A DNA stretch of 64,000 nt from Amyelois transitella (lineage: Eukaryota; Arthropoda; Insecta; Lepidoptera; Pyralidae). The notes beneath the pieces were generated by a model, which made no database searches, was not told where the DNA came from, and saw nothing but the letters and a program-made list of their open reading frames with translations. Of this stretch, positions 22,401 to 37,400 are shown one piece after another. Positions within the stretch are counted from its first letter, which is position 1; each line of letters begins with the position of its first letter. The stretch spans positions 5,690,001 through 5,754,000 of the forward strand of contig NC_083524.1 in assembly GCF_032362555.1 (NCBI RefSeq), in the 5' to 3' direction. A program made the translations under genes and the position numbers.

Positions 22401-25400
22401 GGGGATGAAGGCGTGAAGTAAGGAAGCAATTTGTTAAACCATTTTCGGATACAATCCAGGAATATGTTTTAGAAAACTACTCTCTGTAAACATGAGAACG
22501 TATCGTAGATTGGATTAGGTTTCATGTAAAACGTGGTTTTCCCTTTTATCCTTGTGAGATATCCACGTAAAGAGAGCTATTAGCCATCTCTTTTAGGTGG
22601 ATTAAAACTAACTTTTCTAAAGAACCGGATACTACATGCCACACGCTTTGTTGATGAGGCGAGGCGATAAGATCGTCTGCTTACGAATGCTTTGCATCGG
22701 CGGCCTCGCAGCATTATCGTGATCGTGAGTTGTAAAAACTAAATTAGTTTGACGGATCTTTTAGCTTCGTTGCTTGGCAGAAGTTTATAGATTTTCTTTA
22801 GTAAGTACGAGATAAAATGGAATATGGAATAAAATGGAATAGATGTAAGTAAGGCGCTTTAAATACTTCTCGGAAGAAAAAGAGACAGGCTGTCCGATCT
22901 GATCAATTGTTCTGTATTTTTTGTTAACTATATTGAGATATAGTTAACAAATTAGTTAATATTTACTGAGGTAAAATATCAAATCTGTATTCATCAAGGT
23001 GCCGTCTTTCAAGTTTTGGTTGTAGGGCTGTAGAAGTATAACATTAGCACAGTTTTACTTTTGCTTATTCGAAATGATAATAACTATAAGTAAAGATATC
23101 ATATCGAGGTCATTTGAGCAAATCAGAACACAACTCGGGCCATGAAATTATGTTTTCGATTTTTATTTTTTCAAAGATATCAGTGATCGAAGATAAGACA
23201 CAAGGCTTGAGTCCTAATAGGAAACTTTTCAGAAGTGTTCCACTCCTAGATTTAAATCTAGATTAAATATAGGACGATATGGTAGGAAGTTAAGTAGTGA
23301 TTCATTTTCTCAGGAATGGTATAACAACTGGTATCTAAGTGAAGAACTGAGTCAGATTAAGATGATGATAAATAATTACATCATTCGTAACGCAAAGCGT
23401 ATCTATAATTTATGATTTGATCTACCCTTTAATCTGTAAATAACTTATGATGTTTTTGTAAAGAACTAGATTAAATCTGCCGCTTCGATGGCCTAAAATA
23501 GATGATAATATAAGCCTCGGATAAAGGCATTGGTTCTAACGTCGCGTAAAATACTTTTTAAACTTGTGTTTACTATGACAATTTTCCAATGGGGTTACTT
23601 TAAGAACTAATTAAACATATGTAAACGAATCGGCTATACCTATGGTTAACCAGTAACATTGTATGTAACACGGATGGATTTTTTTATAAAAAAAAATATT
23701 TGCTTTAAATGCTCTATTTATTATAAGTTTCTCTCTCTCTCCCTTTCCATACTCCTTATTACTCTCTCACTTCGCAGCTCGGTAACCCATTTCAGTATCA
23801 AACCAAGTCAGCATGTATATTCTAATAATCTTTAGTTGTATCATCAGTAGTTTAGTTTTATTGATATAAGTACATAAAATCACGCCTCATTCCCGAAGGA
23901 GTTGGCACAGATTACATCTTTTTACTTGCCACGATCCCTGTATACCTACTTTCGGCCCTTTCATATTCAGAACACTCATCTTGCAAGCTCGTCCGTTCAG
24001 GTAGAAGTAGAAATATAAGAAGATTTATTTTCAAAATAGGATACAGGGTATTGTTTATTGATGACAACCTGACCTTTTGCCGGAACGTCAGTTAAGAGTA
24101 TTTTTAGTTTAATTTTAATTACAATTTTATCAAAATGTGGACTTATAGGCAAGTTTGTCTAGTCCTAAAACTTTGTGGAAGTTACCCATATTAGTGAAAC
24201 TAGTTTGTAAGACAGGTTTCGCGTTTCACTCGCGTCACACTCATAGGTGTTTGTAGGGTCAATATGTGACCGCTTTTAACTTTATTTGACCAGTTGTGAT
24301 ATTTACACCAATATGACAAATGGGAAAGTGTTGTAGCTATTTTTACACTTCAGACTTAAGTTTGATTTGCTATAAATTGTAAAAGTATATATTGTAGGTT
24401 TTCCTCAATTCAACATGTTTTTGAATCTATATAAGTGAGTACAAAAGAAATCCACATTTGTCATCAATATGATTTCATAGGTACTTATACACAATAATTT
24501 CTTCTAAAACCCGAAACGTCATACTATTTTTTATTGCTTGCTTATTATATAATCCTACTATTCTAAAAATGTTCTTGGCGCACCTAATTCGTAGTGCCAT
24601 AAAATGATGTATTATAAAGAATGATAAGACCCTTGTCACAAATACGATACCTAATTTTATAGCGTATTTGTAAACAAATAGGTTTGCCTATTGTATTCAT
24701 GAGGTTAGGTGGGCCTATATCTGTTTGTTTGTACATATATATCTCGTTACGCAACGCCGACCTTCATGTGTTTTTGACCGGTTTTTATTCAATTAGTTCC
24801 ATTATCAGTCATAGTTGTAAACATTATGATAAGTGAATATAAGAATATTGTTATATCAGTGTTTCGTCATTTTGATATGCACAGGAAATAAAATTGTCTT
24901 CATCAATTTACGTTGCTGGAGATTAAGAATTAATAAACACGTAAAAAATGCTAAATTCATAATGAATATGTATTTTCTTCTATTAAAAATATGAATTTTC
25001 AACCGATTTCAAAGTAGGAGGTTTTTAATAAGTCTTTTTTTAGAAAAAACTAGGCAATGTTGACTACTGAACTACATATTTATATACAAACATGTAATCA
25101 TGAGTTTATCCTTACGGGGCAGACAGGCCCAACGATCTTGAAAAGACTGGAAGGCCACGTTCAGCTGTGGGGCATAATTATAAATGATGAAGATGTATGA
25201 AATGATTGGTAATTGGTCTTGAATTTAATCTTTCATTACAAAAAGCGCAATTCCCAATGTGAAATATTTCGACATCTTTCGATATTTTATTTTCGGGAGA
25301 AAAGAGCGAGACATTATTTGCTTGTTGGAATACAGACTTACTAGACATTAAACAATTAGAACAAATATTTAAACATAGTTTTCATAAATATAACCCTTTT

Positions 25401-28400
25401 GTTTACAATGACTTGAAGCTAATATATTTAAACAAATATCAGCTGTTGTCTATAAATAGGTAAGAAACAATTCTCAATGCCATTCACTACGACAATGCGT
25501 TAGATATCTACGTGGATATTTATTTTATTAAAAAGAGAATGTTGGAGTCACCGAATACATTAAAAATACTACTTGGAGTAAAAGAATACATACCAATATT
25601 TGTAAATGGTACAATAAATAGAGATGAATTGTAATAAAAAAGTTGCACGTTCAAACAACCTGTTTCGTCAAAAATTACTAATATGTAGGTGCAGATCCTG
25701 CTTTTTCTCTTTTTTCAAAATCATCTGAATAAGATCATTGAACACCAAATACTCATTTATCATATTGTCTATTAAAGCGTTTTTATGTTTTCATTCTAAG
25801 ATATTGGCTTGAAAACTAAGATTCTTATATGTAGCAAAAGTTTATCTCACCTCTCTGGATAGGAGCGAATCTCGTCTGACATCCGCAACCTGTGCAAAGG
25901 AACTTAATCCTTATTAAAACATGGTAAAAGCTTCACAAGATTTGCTTATCCCCTTAGTTGCCATTCACGACATCGATAAGAAAAATGTCCTATTTAAAGT
26001 ACCGGGAACCACACGGCATATTATTTACTTCAAACTGTAGTAAGCCGTAAATCTACTACAGGTGAACTTGTGCTAAAAGGCATTATCTGCTAGTTAACAC
26101 ATTCACGGTCGTCTACTTGCCTCACATAAATCTGCCTTATTCGCTTTGTATTTGTGTCCATATATATACAGACAAACATATAGTCACGTCTATATCCCTT
26201 GCGGTGTAGACAGAGTCTTGAAAAGATTGATAGGCCACGTTTTTAGCGCTTTGGCTTGATGATAGAATTGAGATTCAAATAGTGACAGGTTATCTATCGC
26301 CTTAAAGAAGAATCCCAAGTTTATAAGCCTATCCCTTAGTCCATATTGTCCATTTGACCCAAGATACAACTTAAGGCCGGTTTGTTTTATCTATTTCAAT
26401 ATTTCTTGTTACCAAATAGGTTCTATTTTGTTCTGCATACATTTTTTCTTTAAAGATTCTCAAGGCTGTGCATACTAATATCATTAATGAGAGGAAACTG
26501 CGTGATTACATAAATGAATAGTTACCATGCAGGGCTATTAATCTTGGCATATAATTATTGATTTTGCAAATTGAGCTTCTTTTTTATTGTAATCTATTTT
26601 TAGTATACATTACTAATGTTTGCTAGCTGCTTTGTCCGTCCTGCAAGTTCGATACGATTTTTTATCGCTCATATTTTACAGGAATTTCGAGAAACACTAA
26701 TAATTATGCTTGCCCACTTAGGTACGTGGGAACTTCATGGATGGAATTTCGTAAAGAAATTATTTCATGAGAGTTTTGATGAAATTGGTGTTTTGTTGTA
26801 CAAGCCACTTTAATCACAAATTTCTCCTCTTTGGGATTCCAAAATCAAATTTATACCACATTTTTTTTGTTTCTTTAACCGTCATTCATTTGTTTTAATG
26901 TAAGATTTGTAACAGTTACTATATTTGGTGTAACATTTAAATTAAGTATAAGTTTTAAAGAAATAAGATCTTTGACTCCACAGGAAGTAGAATAGCAGGA
27001 AAATGTAGATGTAAACGGCAGTCAGCAATTATGCGAAGGAAAATTATACCATTCCGCCATGTTCAATGACAAGTTGCTAACGCACACAAATTGTACAGTC
27101 ACTTGAGCAAGCACAGTTTTTATTTTGATTATGCATTGATAACAAGGAGTCAAAAATAAGGATATTTAAAAGTGCTTCTATTTTTAAAATATATCTTAAA
27201 ATATTCAAAAATTGGATACTGGCCAGTTATTTTTATGCAGTGGTAGGTTTTAATAAGAACAGTTTCAAACTGGCCAATTAATATTTTCGATGTCACATAA
27301 TATGATAAAATTATGTAAATACACTAAAGTTAAAATTGTTAAAGTTTTTGTTCTTGTCGAATTATTCTTAGTTATTTTTTTTGGGCTTAGTCAGCTGGTA
27401 AACGTAAACGAGCTGACTTTATCGTAGTAGGCTTCTACAGTTCAGACAAAATAAACCAATACAATACAATTGAAATTCAATTTCAATGTTAAGAAATGCA
27501 AGTTAAAGAAACCTTACTTGTGTTGCTAACTGTACCAATACCAATAATAATTTGCGTGGGTTATCGAGGTCGATTGGTTACCGTTTCAGTTATTTCGGTT
27601 CAATTTATGTTAAACAATAATTTGTGATATAATATACGCATGATTGAAATTTCCGCCCAATAAGTTTAAGATGAAATTAAACATATAATTATATGAATAA
27701 TCGAGGCTATAAAAAATTGCGCCAAAGAATAAATACGTAGATATAGTTTGGATTTTTTTAAACAATAATTAAGGCATTGAACACGTAATGAACTTCAAAC
27801 GTTTTTTTTAACGCAGTTAACATTGTTATGAACGTAAATAACATTGCGAGTACATAAGGATATAATTATATCTTAAATTAAGGACAAAGAAACCTTAAAA
27901 TAGTTGATAAAAATAAATCATATTTACCAAATTATATAAGAACAATGATTGCCAAATCATTTAGATAATTTATAGGCTGCCAAAACCCATTGTTTAATAT
28001 TAGAAATATATATCTAACAGATAGTAGGAAGTGACATTGCTACTGAATTTGCTAACCTTTTACTGTCACTGCGAATAGAAAACCTGTTAGTATTGATAGC
28101 AGATAGATCTGTGTGGGTCGGCAAAGGTCATTTAAGATTATTATCTGTGAAATTTTATTGCGCAAATCTTTTGTATGCGAACCAAGTTAATAAGGAATTG
28201 AAATGAAAAGGTAAAGTTCAGAACTGCCTATATTAAAAAAAGATCATGAAATAAGGGTGTGTGATGGGCTAGCAACCCGTCACTATTTGAATGTCAATTC
28301 TATCATTGAGCCAGGTAGTTGAATGTGGCCTATAGGTCTTTACAAAATTGTTAGCTATGTCTACTCCGCAAGGGATATAGACGTGATTATATGTATGTAT

Positions 28401-31400
28401 GTAAATAAGGTTGTAAAAAAGTAATATTGATTAAAAACTAAATTCTTAAATTATAAAATTGTCGGTTACTCTTTCCATGGGTACTATTCACAAGTGAAAA
28501 TAATGTTTATCGATAATTCAACGTTATCCATAGAAGTAATGCGATATCCAAATCGGCCTCAAAGTGGTTTTGTCACAGTCTGAAGGCAGTCCGGTGGCTT
28601 AGGCATTATCATTACTTATCATTGCAGTTATCTGAAGGTCGGTGGCCGTGGGTCAGATGACAAATCGAGATACAGGACGGGCGTTATAAATATTTATTAG
28701 TTTTGTTGTTATTAACATATACATATATCACGTCTGTGTTTCTTACGAGGCAGACAAAGCCAATAGTGACGAGAATAAAAGGCTTCGTTTGGCTAGATGA
28801 AAGTTAAAATAAAAAAATAGTGATACAAATTATATGTAAAAGTGTATTATTATATGTTTATGTATGAACTATGAACAAAATTAAGATATTTACGTTAAAC
28901 TATTTGCTAGAACGAAACACATCTCGGAAAGAAAGTTTTGACAATAAAATCGAAAGTGTATTTTGCATATTGGTGAAATTTTTCCACGACATGTTTATCT
29001 GGATTTATAACTGACAATATCTGATTTAATATATGTCTACATCTATTGTGGATGAAATAGGCAAAGATAGTCGTGATAACAACTAATAAAGTCTAGTGTT
29101 CGGGGACAAAACATTTGAATTCGTTTGGATATTTTGGTTTCCTGTGGTCATTAATGGCCTTGTTGGTGATATTTTCGATTCGTATCAAGGTCAGGTTGGA
29201 AAAAAATTAATAACTAAATCTGCCTACGACTAGTTCAGCCTCATATGAAGAAGTTAATTAGCTTCGCTTTAAAATTTCTAAATGAATGTATATTATCTAC
29301 GAAACAATATAAATTTATAACCGCAATTAATTTATAATAGATAAGTTAAAACTTAGATTTGATATTAAAGAATAATTTTTGTTATACATTTGTCTAATGT
29401 GAAGTAGATTTCATCCAGAACAAAAGTATACATATTTTCTGCACTAACTAAATACTATTATGTGTCTACCTATTTTTAATTTCGTCCGTTCCTAAAGTCT
29501 AAAGTGCGTAAAAACAAACACTAATTAGTTGTTGACAGCTCGAAAGTAGGCCAAAAGGTTGACGGACTGACACCGAGACGATGTTTTCATATATATAGAC
29601 GAACTGTCGTTGTTGTGACTCAATTTTCTTGGCGTGACATTTTACTTAAAATGGTTCGAGAGGAAAACCGGAATTCCAACAAATAAATGCAAAAGTAAGT
29701 TAATCTTTTTTATTTTGTACCCTTACCAATTAAAACACTAAACCTCTGAAGTACTGAAAAGGAAATAAGTAATTCCATATGGGCGAAAGCTACTGACAAT
29801 ATATGTAATTTTAAATCATGCAATTGCTACTTGCGACGTTTAGGGTACACTTGACCTGACTTTTCACTAGAACGTCCCCGATTTGTTTAAGGTTCGAGCG
29901 TATTGGTCTTTCTTCTTCAAAGTTCCTATTTTCATTTCATGATTGTATGCATATGATATAGTGCATGAAGTAAAGGTAATATGCAGGGATCGTGGTGATG
30001 TTAGAGGGATGTAGTCATTGCCTACCCTTACGAGAAAGGGGCGTGATGTTTTACGTTTTTACTGAGCTGTTATGACATGTGGTTTTAAAAAAAAGGTCTA
30101 TATAAATTACTGACAGTCGATTGGGTCATGAAGAATGATCGTATAAACTGATGGGAACGCGCAAACAGTAAAATTAATTATTCAAATGCGTGAACGCATT
30201 TGAACAATTTATTTTCAAATGCGTTCGGAATCTACTGAAGTAGATCCCGAGATAAACATACAACTATTTTTACATCTTTGTAAAATTAGAAAATCCGCCG
30301 TGTTTAAAAAGCTAATCTTTCAGACGCTTGCTATTTTCAGACACTAGATACTTATCGAGCTGCTTGCCAGATCTATTTATTATTTTTTGATATTATCTAC
30401 ATACAAACATATCACGTCTTTATCCCTTATGGGGTAGACAGAGCCAATAGTCTTGTCAAGACAAGGCCACGTTCATCTGTATGGTTTAATGAAGGATTTG
30501 AGACTCAAATACTGACAGTAGAATATTGTTTAAAAAATATACAAAATAATTTTAAATAGGTATGTAGAAATTTTACTATAGATATATACTAATTTAGTCA
30601 TATGATGAAAATCTTCCGAGTTATATGCAAATTAATTTGCCTTTTGTGCCTTTTATGGTTAAAAAAGTTAGATAGTTTTTAAGTAGCATTATGTCCGTGT
30701 TCATAACCATACATAGAATTGTGCCTCGTTCCCGTAAGGGTAGGCAGAAACTACATCTTTCTACTTGTCACTATCCCTAATATTTCTTTTGTCCACATTC
30801 TTACCAGAAAATTTATGAGAATGCGTTCATATCAATTTGGTCTTATATAGAACATTTCGCCTTTACAAGTTTGAGAGCAAAGAAATGGCCTTGTTTGGGT
30901 CAGGGCTTTCATCAAGGTGTTTTATGAGTACTACTTTAGTTGGCTTAGTATCTTTATAGGATTCCAGGTTTCATTTTGAATGACAGTAAATATTCGTACA
31001 AAATGTTTTTTTTTTTAATTTGCGCGTATAGGTTGGTTTTTGTAATTGGTACTACATTCATCGTGATGCTGCTGGCAAAAGCAAGTAATCTATACAACCT
31101 TTATGAATTCGGAATTACACACATAAAATAACCTCTTCATTTATCCGATGTCTAATAAAGACTCTCATTCATATCAGACTTGAATGATTTCTCAGTGACT
31201 CACTGTCGGATTCACGTGAAGGAATCCGCTGTCACCTCGAGTAGTGGCCATTTTGTAAAAATACTACAAAGATTGTTCTGTTCCCTTATCATAACGAATG
31301 GTGTTTTCCTTCCTCTTGTAGCAAAACAACTTGTTTATTTCTATATACCTAAAGCAAAACATTGTAAAATTTTATCAGTAAGGCCGTTTGGACAAGAATC

Positions 31401-34400
31401 GTCGCGTGTTCTTGCATCCAAATAATACCTAGCTTATGTCTTTGAGTCATTTGCGATTTGGCAGGAAATGCCCTATCTATAGGTATATATCTAAAACTAT
31501 CAGAGAAGTCGTGTTTTGATTAAATGAAGCCCGTTAACATAGTTGGTAACTCTCATGTCGTTTCTTTCTCAGCAGTCTAGCTGTTTCTAGCCGATCTAAA
31601 AACGTATCTTAAATGACACCCACGATAGTCCCCGTCTTCTACCTAATAGCACCGTGCTTTAAAAACTATGATATAGTTAAAACTTTTGTTCCTCTTCCTA
31701 CGGCATTCATATGATCTCTTGTAACTGGTTATCAGTGCAATAAAGATAATACAAACAAACATACGTTATACTACAATGACCTCTGATCCCCTGTGTAGAC
31801 GGATACGAGAGATATGTCATTTATCTTATCACACAGATCCTAAGTATCTCTGAATTGTTGGGACACCACATACACAATTGGTATCACGGCATTCATATAT
31901 GAAGTTGCGCAAGCGCAGCCCAGCAACAGCGGTGTTGCTAGTTATCACGGCGGCACTTCATGGCCAAATGTAAATATTTATTTTGTTTTAAGTTTAAAAT
32001 TACGAAATTTTGTCTCATTCACTAAAAGGTGCTCTTGTCGTTCTTGGCGTAAATCACTACTTACTTATGTTTATAAAAATATGTATCAAACGGGTAGTCT
32101 GTTTACTCGTAGTTGAGATCTGAGTGATATAACTCAGCAAGCTCGTAAAAGCCGTAAAACTATGAATATCTTTTATACAAAATTGCAAGACTGCGTCACA
32201 GTTCAGTTTGTATTGTTGTTTAACAAATAAAATAAATAACAACTTTCATATTTTTATGATCAGAAAGTTAATACGTTCGATCCGCAGGGAACACGATTTC
32301 TTCTAAAATGGTTTCTAACATCGATATAGAGGATTTTTTTCAGCGCCCGTAGCATTACACGGGCAGATCCGTCACTTTTATTATGACGTAAACCCGACTG
32401 CGATAGTTTTTCGCACGATAAAAACGGCGTCGCGCGTGCCATGCTATGGGGCCAGGACTGATTTACTTAATTAATTAATAAAAATTATTTTCTTATTCAT
32501 TTATCTACGTACTCCTTTCCATTATCATCTTGTAAAACCGAGTAAGAGGCCAATAGGTGAAAATTGAATTCCTTGATAAAATCTGAATTATTATTATTCA
32601 ATACAGATTTTAGATATTTTATATACACAATGACAAAGAATGAAGGCATATCGCACGCAGTTCTTTATTCATTTAACTTCATTATAAAAGAAAGTCAGGT
32701 CAAAAATAGTTATCCTTATCTGGTGAGATGAACGTGGATGACGCGAAAGAAGTATCCAGGGATCGTAGCAAAGGGAAATATGTGGTCATCCATCAAAAAA
32801 GAGGTGTAATTTTAATGTAATGTATGTATGGTTTACAATAGTAATGTATGTATTGTATGTACTTTAGTGCAAAATATGTAAAAGACGGACTATAAACTAA
32901 ACCGATGATCTGGAATAAAAGACGATAAATATTATGACGTACTATCTTAAAGAAACTCATGTGTATACCAGCGTGTATATCGCACACGCACGTAAATTCG
33001 GTACACGTGGCGTGGTTTACGACATAAACAGAAAAACATACATTTATTAGCAGCTGGTACTGCAGTGACTCCCAAGGTGATCGCCCACTACGCCTGCTGA
33101 CCTTAACCAAGGCATTTATATACTTAGGTACCGCCTCTAAGCTAACTTCGACTTGGGTACTAATATTCTGGTATCGAATTTTACTTTAGAATACAGAATA
33201 GGACCTCTCCATATCTTTTTTATGGATGTCTTAAAGGCGACTAAGGAAATAGCTAATAAACTTGACATTTTACTGGTAGGCGATGGGCTAATCAAGCCAA
33301 ACAGCTTAACTACTGACTAGATTCATTGAGTGATAATTATTGTTATCTTTTTAAATTACAGTTACTTTGTATAAATGAATAAGTATATAAAGGTTTAACG
33401 GCTAATAATGATGATACTTTTTTATTACAGGTAAGTTAATTTCGTGAGGTGACGATATTGGGGAGTCATAATTGGAAGACAATCGTAAGTGATTTGCATC
33501 AGCAGTATTTTTTTTCTACAAAAGAATCACTGAACAGAGTTGAAATTGTTTGTGCAAATGAAAAGATCATAATGCATGAATGATGTCATGTACCTTAAAT
33601 AATAAAAGCCTGATTGCTTAGAGCATTATTAGGATGATATTAAGCCTTACAGGCTCAATTACAAATTGGATCATTGAACTTTATCTTACGGCCTGTATCG
33701 TCATTACTCGTACCTGTCATTCATACACATTTCACTGTACTTATTATAAAAGTTATATATAAAAGTTTGACCTGATCATATCCACTAGACCGGACTTGGT
33801 TAGTCCAAACACGTACTTTCAATTTTATTGGGCGTTTTATGGCTAGCGATAAGATTATACAGGCCAATTGTCTATGATTTAGTAGAATAGAACTAAAGGC
33901 ACGCCCTTTACTCTTATCTGGACAGGATAAATCAAGAGCAACAACCGTCCAATTGGCCTAAATTAGAAAAACTGTTAGTAATATGAAACAGTTCGTCAAC
34001 CTCTCTTTGATGGACCGCTGTCATTTGATCTACTCGTCAAAATGTCCGTTTTAATTATTTCAGTTGGCAAAAAAAACATGCGTAGGTATGAGTATTAATA
34101 GTGCAGAGACAGACAGCTTGACGCCCAAGGTTTACTGAACTTACCAAGTACGAGTATGATTAATGTATGCCTAATTTGTGCTATTGTCATGGTCTATGGC
34201 ATCAGCCACAATTGATATTGTCTCATGCCCTCTGAAAATTTGTAGTTCAATGGCTTTTCATGGGCATTTTTTACTCGTAGTCATATAGTGTATACTTATT
34301 GGTTTTTCTCATTCTTTTAACAGAATTAACATGATAATTTAATCGTGCGTTGCGTGATGTGAAATGTTTATACGAAGGAAAATTACAGTCAAGACAATTT

Positions 34401-37400
34401 TGCTGGAATTCGAAATACAAGGATGATATTAAAATGATGGTGTAATAGCTCTTAATTCTTGGAAACTTTGATGTGGTTAGATTAATTGCGTACTGCTATG
34501 TGTTAAAGATGAGTACAATGCATAATTGATTGCCTCGGTAGATTTATTTTCCGTGAGGGAAAAACTGAGTCAGCATGACTTTATTATTATTATTTATCAA
34601 TAGAAACGTACAAATCAGTCACTGATTGTAAGATGATTACTTTATTGTTACCTTTTTTTTTAACTTTTGTTCAAAGCAAATGATGCGACGGAAATTGATG
34701 AATAAATTGGTTTCGGAGAAATAAAGAATATATGTTTTGCCCAAACCCGTTATTTTTCTGGAGCACTTTAAATACACCTGATATTGTTAGCTTTCTGTAG
34801 AATATATAATAACTTTCTTCATGCCTTCTTGTTTCCCTCAATCAGAACTCTCCACACGTTCTCTCATTGAAACGATTGGGAGACATTGTGTAGCTTTGTT
34901 TTGGATAATGTAGAACAAATCGATTTTTGAAGAGGTATTTACCTAGTTGTACTTTTATTTGTTGCTATATGTACGTCAACGTTTATTAATATTTTCTTGA
35001 TATAAGAAATTGCTAAACCAGAGGACGCACGCGCAGTGTTCAACTGTAAGAAAGCTTTACACACCCCTTTATCGCTTAGCTTTTGCTTAAAAATAGAAGA
35101 TAATTTTATTCCTAATTAAAATAACTAAAATTAATTTAGCTGTTGCCAAGCCAAAATTAATTTCCCTGTCGGTTAGAGGTCCGAATATAGAAAGTCTGGG
35201 TCACGTTTTACCATACCAAAATAGCTGTTACATTGCCTACTTATCCCAGACTGCCTGACGCCGAGGTCATCGACCTTGAATTAAGTCACTGACCTCACGA
35301 ACGGGTCTGTCAAATCAATGTCGGACATGTGGCGAACATATTCGACGATAATCGTTTGGCTAATTTCTTTTTTAATTAGTTTTGTTGCTAAGAACATTAG
35401 TTTATTAACCTTGATATGCTGGTTTCTTTCCATTCCGTAATTTTCGTACGAATACTATGCGAATTTTAGTACATACATAACATATACATAACATATGTAT
35501 CGCAACAACGAAGCCCACTAGGCCTTCCGAAGTTCCCACCATCACCGACCAGTTTTACACGCATGTGATATAATGATTTATGACTCGTGGTCACACCCAT
35601 TTTCTTTCAATATTTCTTGTGGTCCCACTCACCTTAAACTCTAAGGGTTCAACGAAAAATTAGGTACCTACTTATTAACTAGGTCAGGTTAAAGTACCAT
35701 AAACGGAAGAGCGCTTGGCTGAGAAAGTTATGAAAATAGATGTAGCAAAAGGTAGGTAGGTATGTAGGAATCGTGGCAAGGGAAAATATGCCGCCCTTCG
35801 GAAAAGAGGCGTTAGTCAAGTAAAATCAAAAGTACCAATTGAACAGTTTCGGTTAGTATCATCTGACGTGTTTTCTGATTAGATAACCAAAGGTCATATT
35901 TATCGAATATCCTAAAATAGACCAATCGTACTTATCATATTATCACTGATAACGAAATCCGGTATTGAATTATTTTTCTGATCTATCGTGACGGAAATTA
36001 TCATTATATTTTTCCTAAATTGTTAATTTAAATTTCAGACTTTTATGATTAACAGTCTTCCTTTCTTATATACCTATGCTCTGTTTATTCTAAGGATAAA
36101 GATTTTATGTTTATTTATTTATATTAAAAGTGGTTATGAATTATGTGTATGTAGGTATATGGATTTAAATTGCAATCTTTCATCAAAATACGATAAAATC
36201 TATAGTTATCAATTTGTTTTCGTTCACATAATTTCTGAGTAAGAGTTTGTAAACTTACATAGATAACTATGCAAATTTTATTATCTCAATATAGATTAGA
36301 TACGAATAGCTTTTATACAAATATTTGCTTATTATATTATACATTATTTAAGTAAATCATATCACGTTGCACAGCACACTTCATGTCTCGAGAGAGATTA
36401 TCCAAGCATTTGACGTCACCCATACAAACGGCTGCGGCTTATCGCCTCAAAATAATGCTAATGCTTATAAATAATGTAAACTAAAGTATTAAAATAACTA
36501 AGTGGTGAACATGGCATTGTTATCATTATATTTGTATGCTATTCTGGAAGTGAGGAAAAAATATAGTGTGTATCAGTTCCTTTCTTTTCACCCGCAGACT
36601 TTGAAATTTCTTTATAGGAGAGCCTCAGGAGTTTTTTTAATTAAATTCAGAACCTAGCTGAATGGTCGATGGACGTGGACAATTTAATAATATCTAAACC
36701 AACGTTATGTCTAAAACCTGTTCACATACAGGTGAATGAATTATGATGTGATAGATCGCCTTGCGCAAGTAATGTAAAAAAATTGCTAGAAAATATTAGC
36801 GGCGGCTCACCTTGGGTTACTTGCAAATATTAATTCATGAAATTAGTCAGATGTCTTTGCTAATTCAATACAAATTGATTCATTCAATACTATGAACATA
36901 TAATTAAGTAGCTTAATGATTAACATAATACTCGTAGATGGGCTTGATGTAGCTAAGTCAATAAAGGCAAGGTTAAAATGAATAAATAGATGATAAGAAA
37001 ATTTATGGAGAAAATAAAGAAAATGAGGATGGAAAATACTCCACTGGTAAGAAATTACATTATAATGATGTTGTTTATTAATCAAATTAGTTGATTTGAT
37101 TCTATAATTTGCTTGATTCTAAAAAGGTTCTTCATTGCTAACGAATTACAGATTAACTATTAGTTGTACAAAATTTGAAATCCAAAATTTGCTAGGCAGA
37201 AATTTCTCGCAGACGTTAAAGAGATTGACAACACTTGCATCATCGAATTGAGCATTGAAAATTCTCTAGTTTGATTATATGGCACAGCACTGGAACTGCC
37301 TATGCCCTCAAGCCAAACGATATGCGATGATGAAAACACTCTTCTTGACTATTAAAATACACAACTTCACAAGAAACACTACCGGAATCGCTGCTGACTA

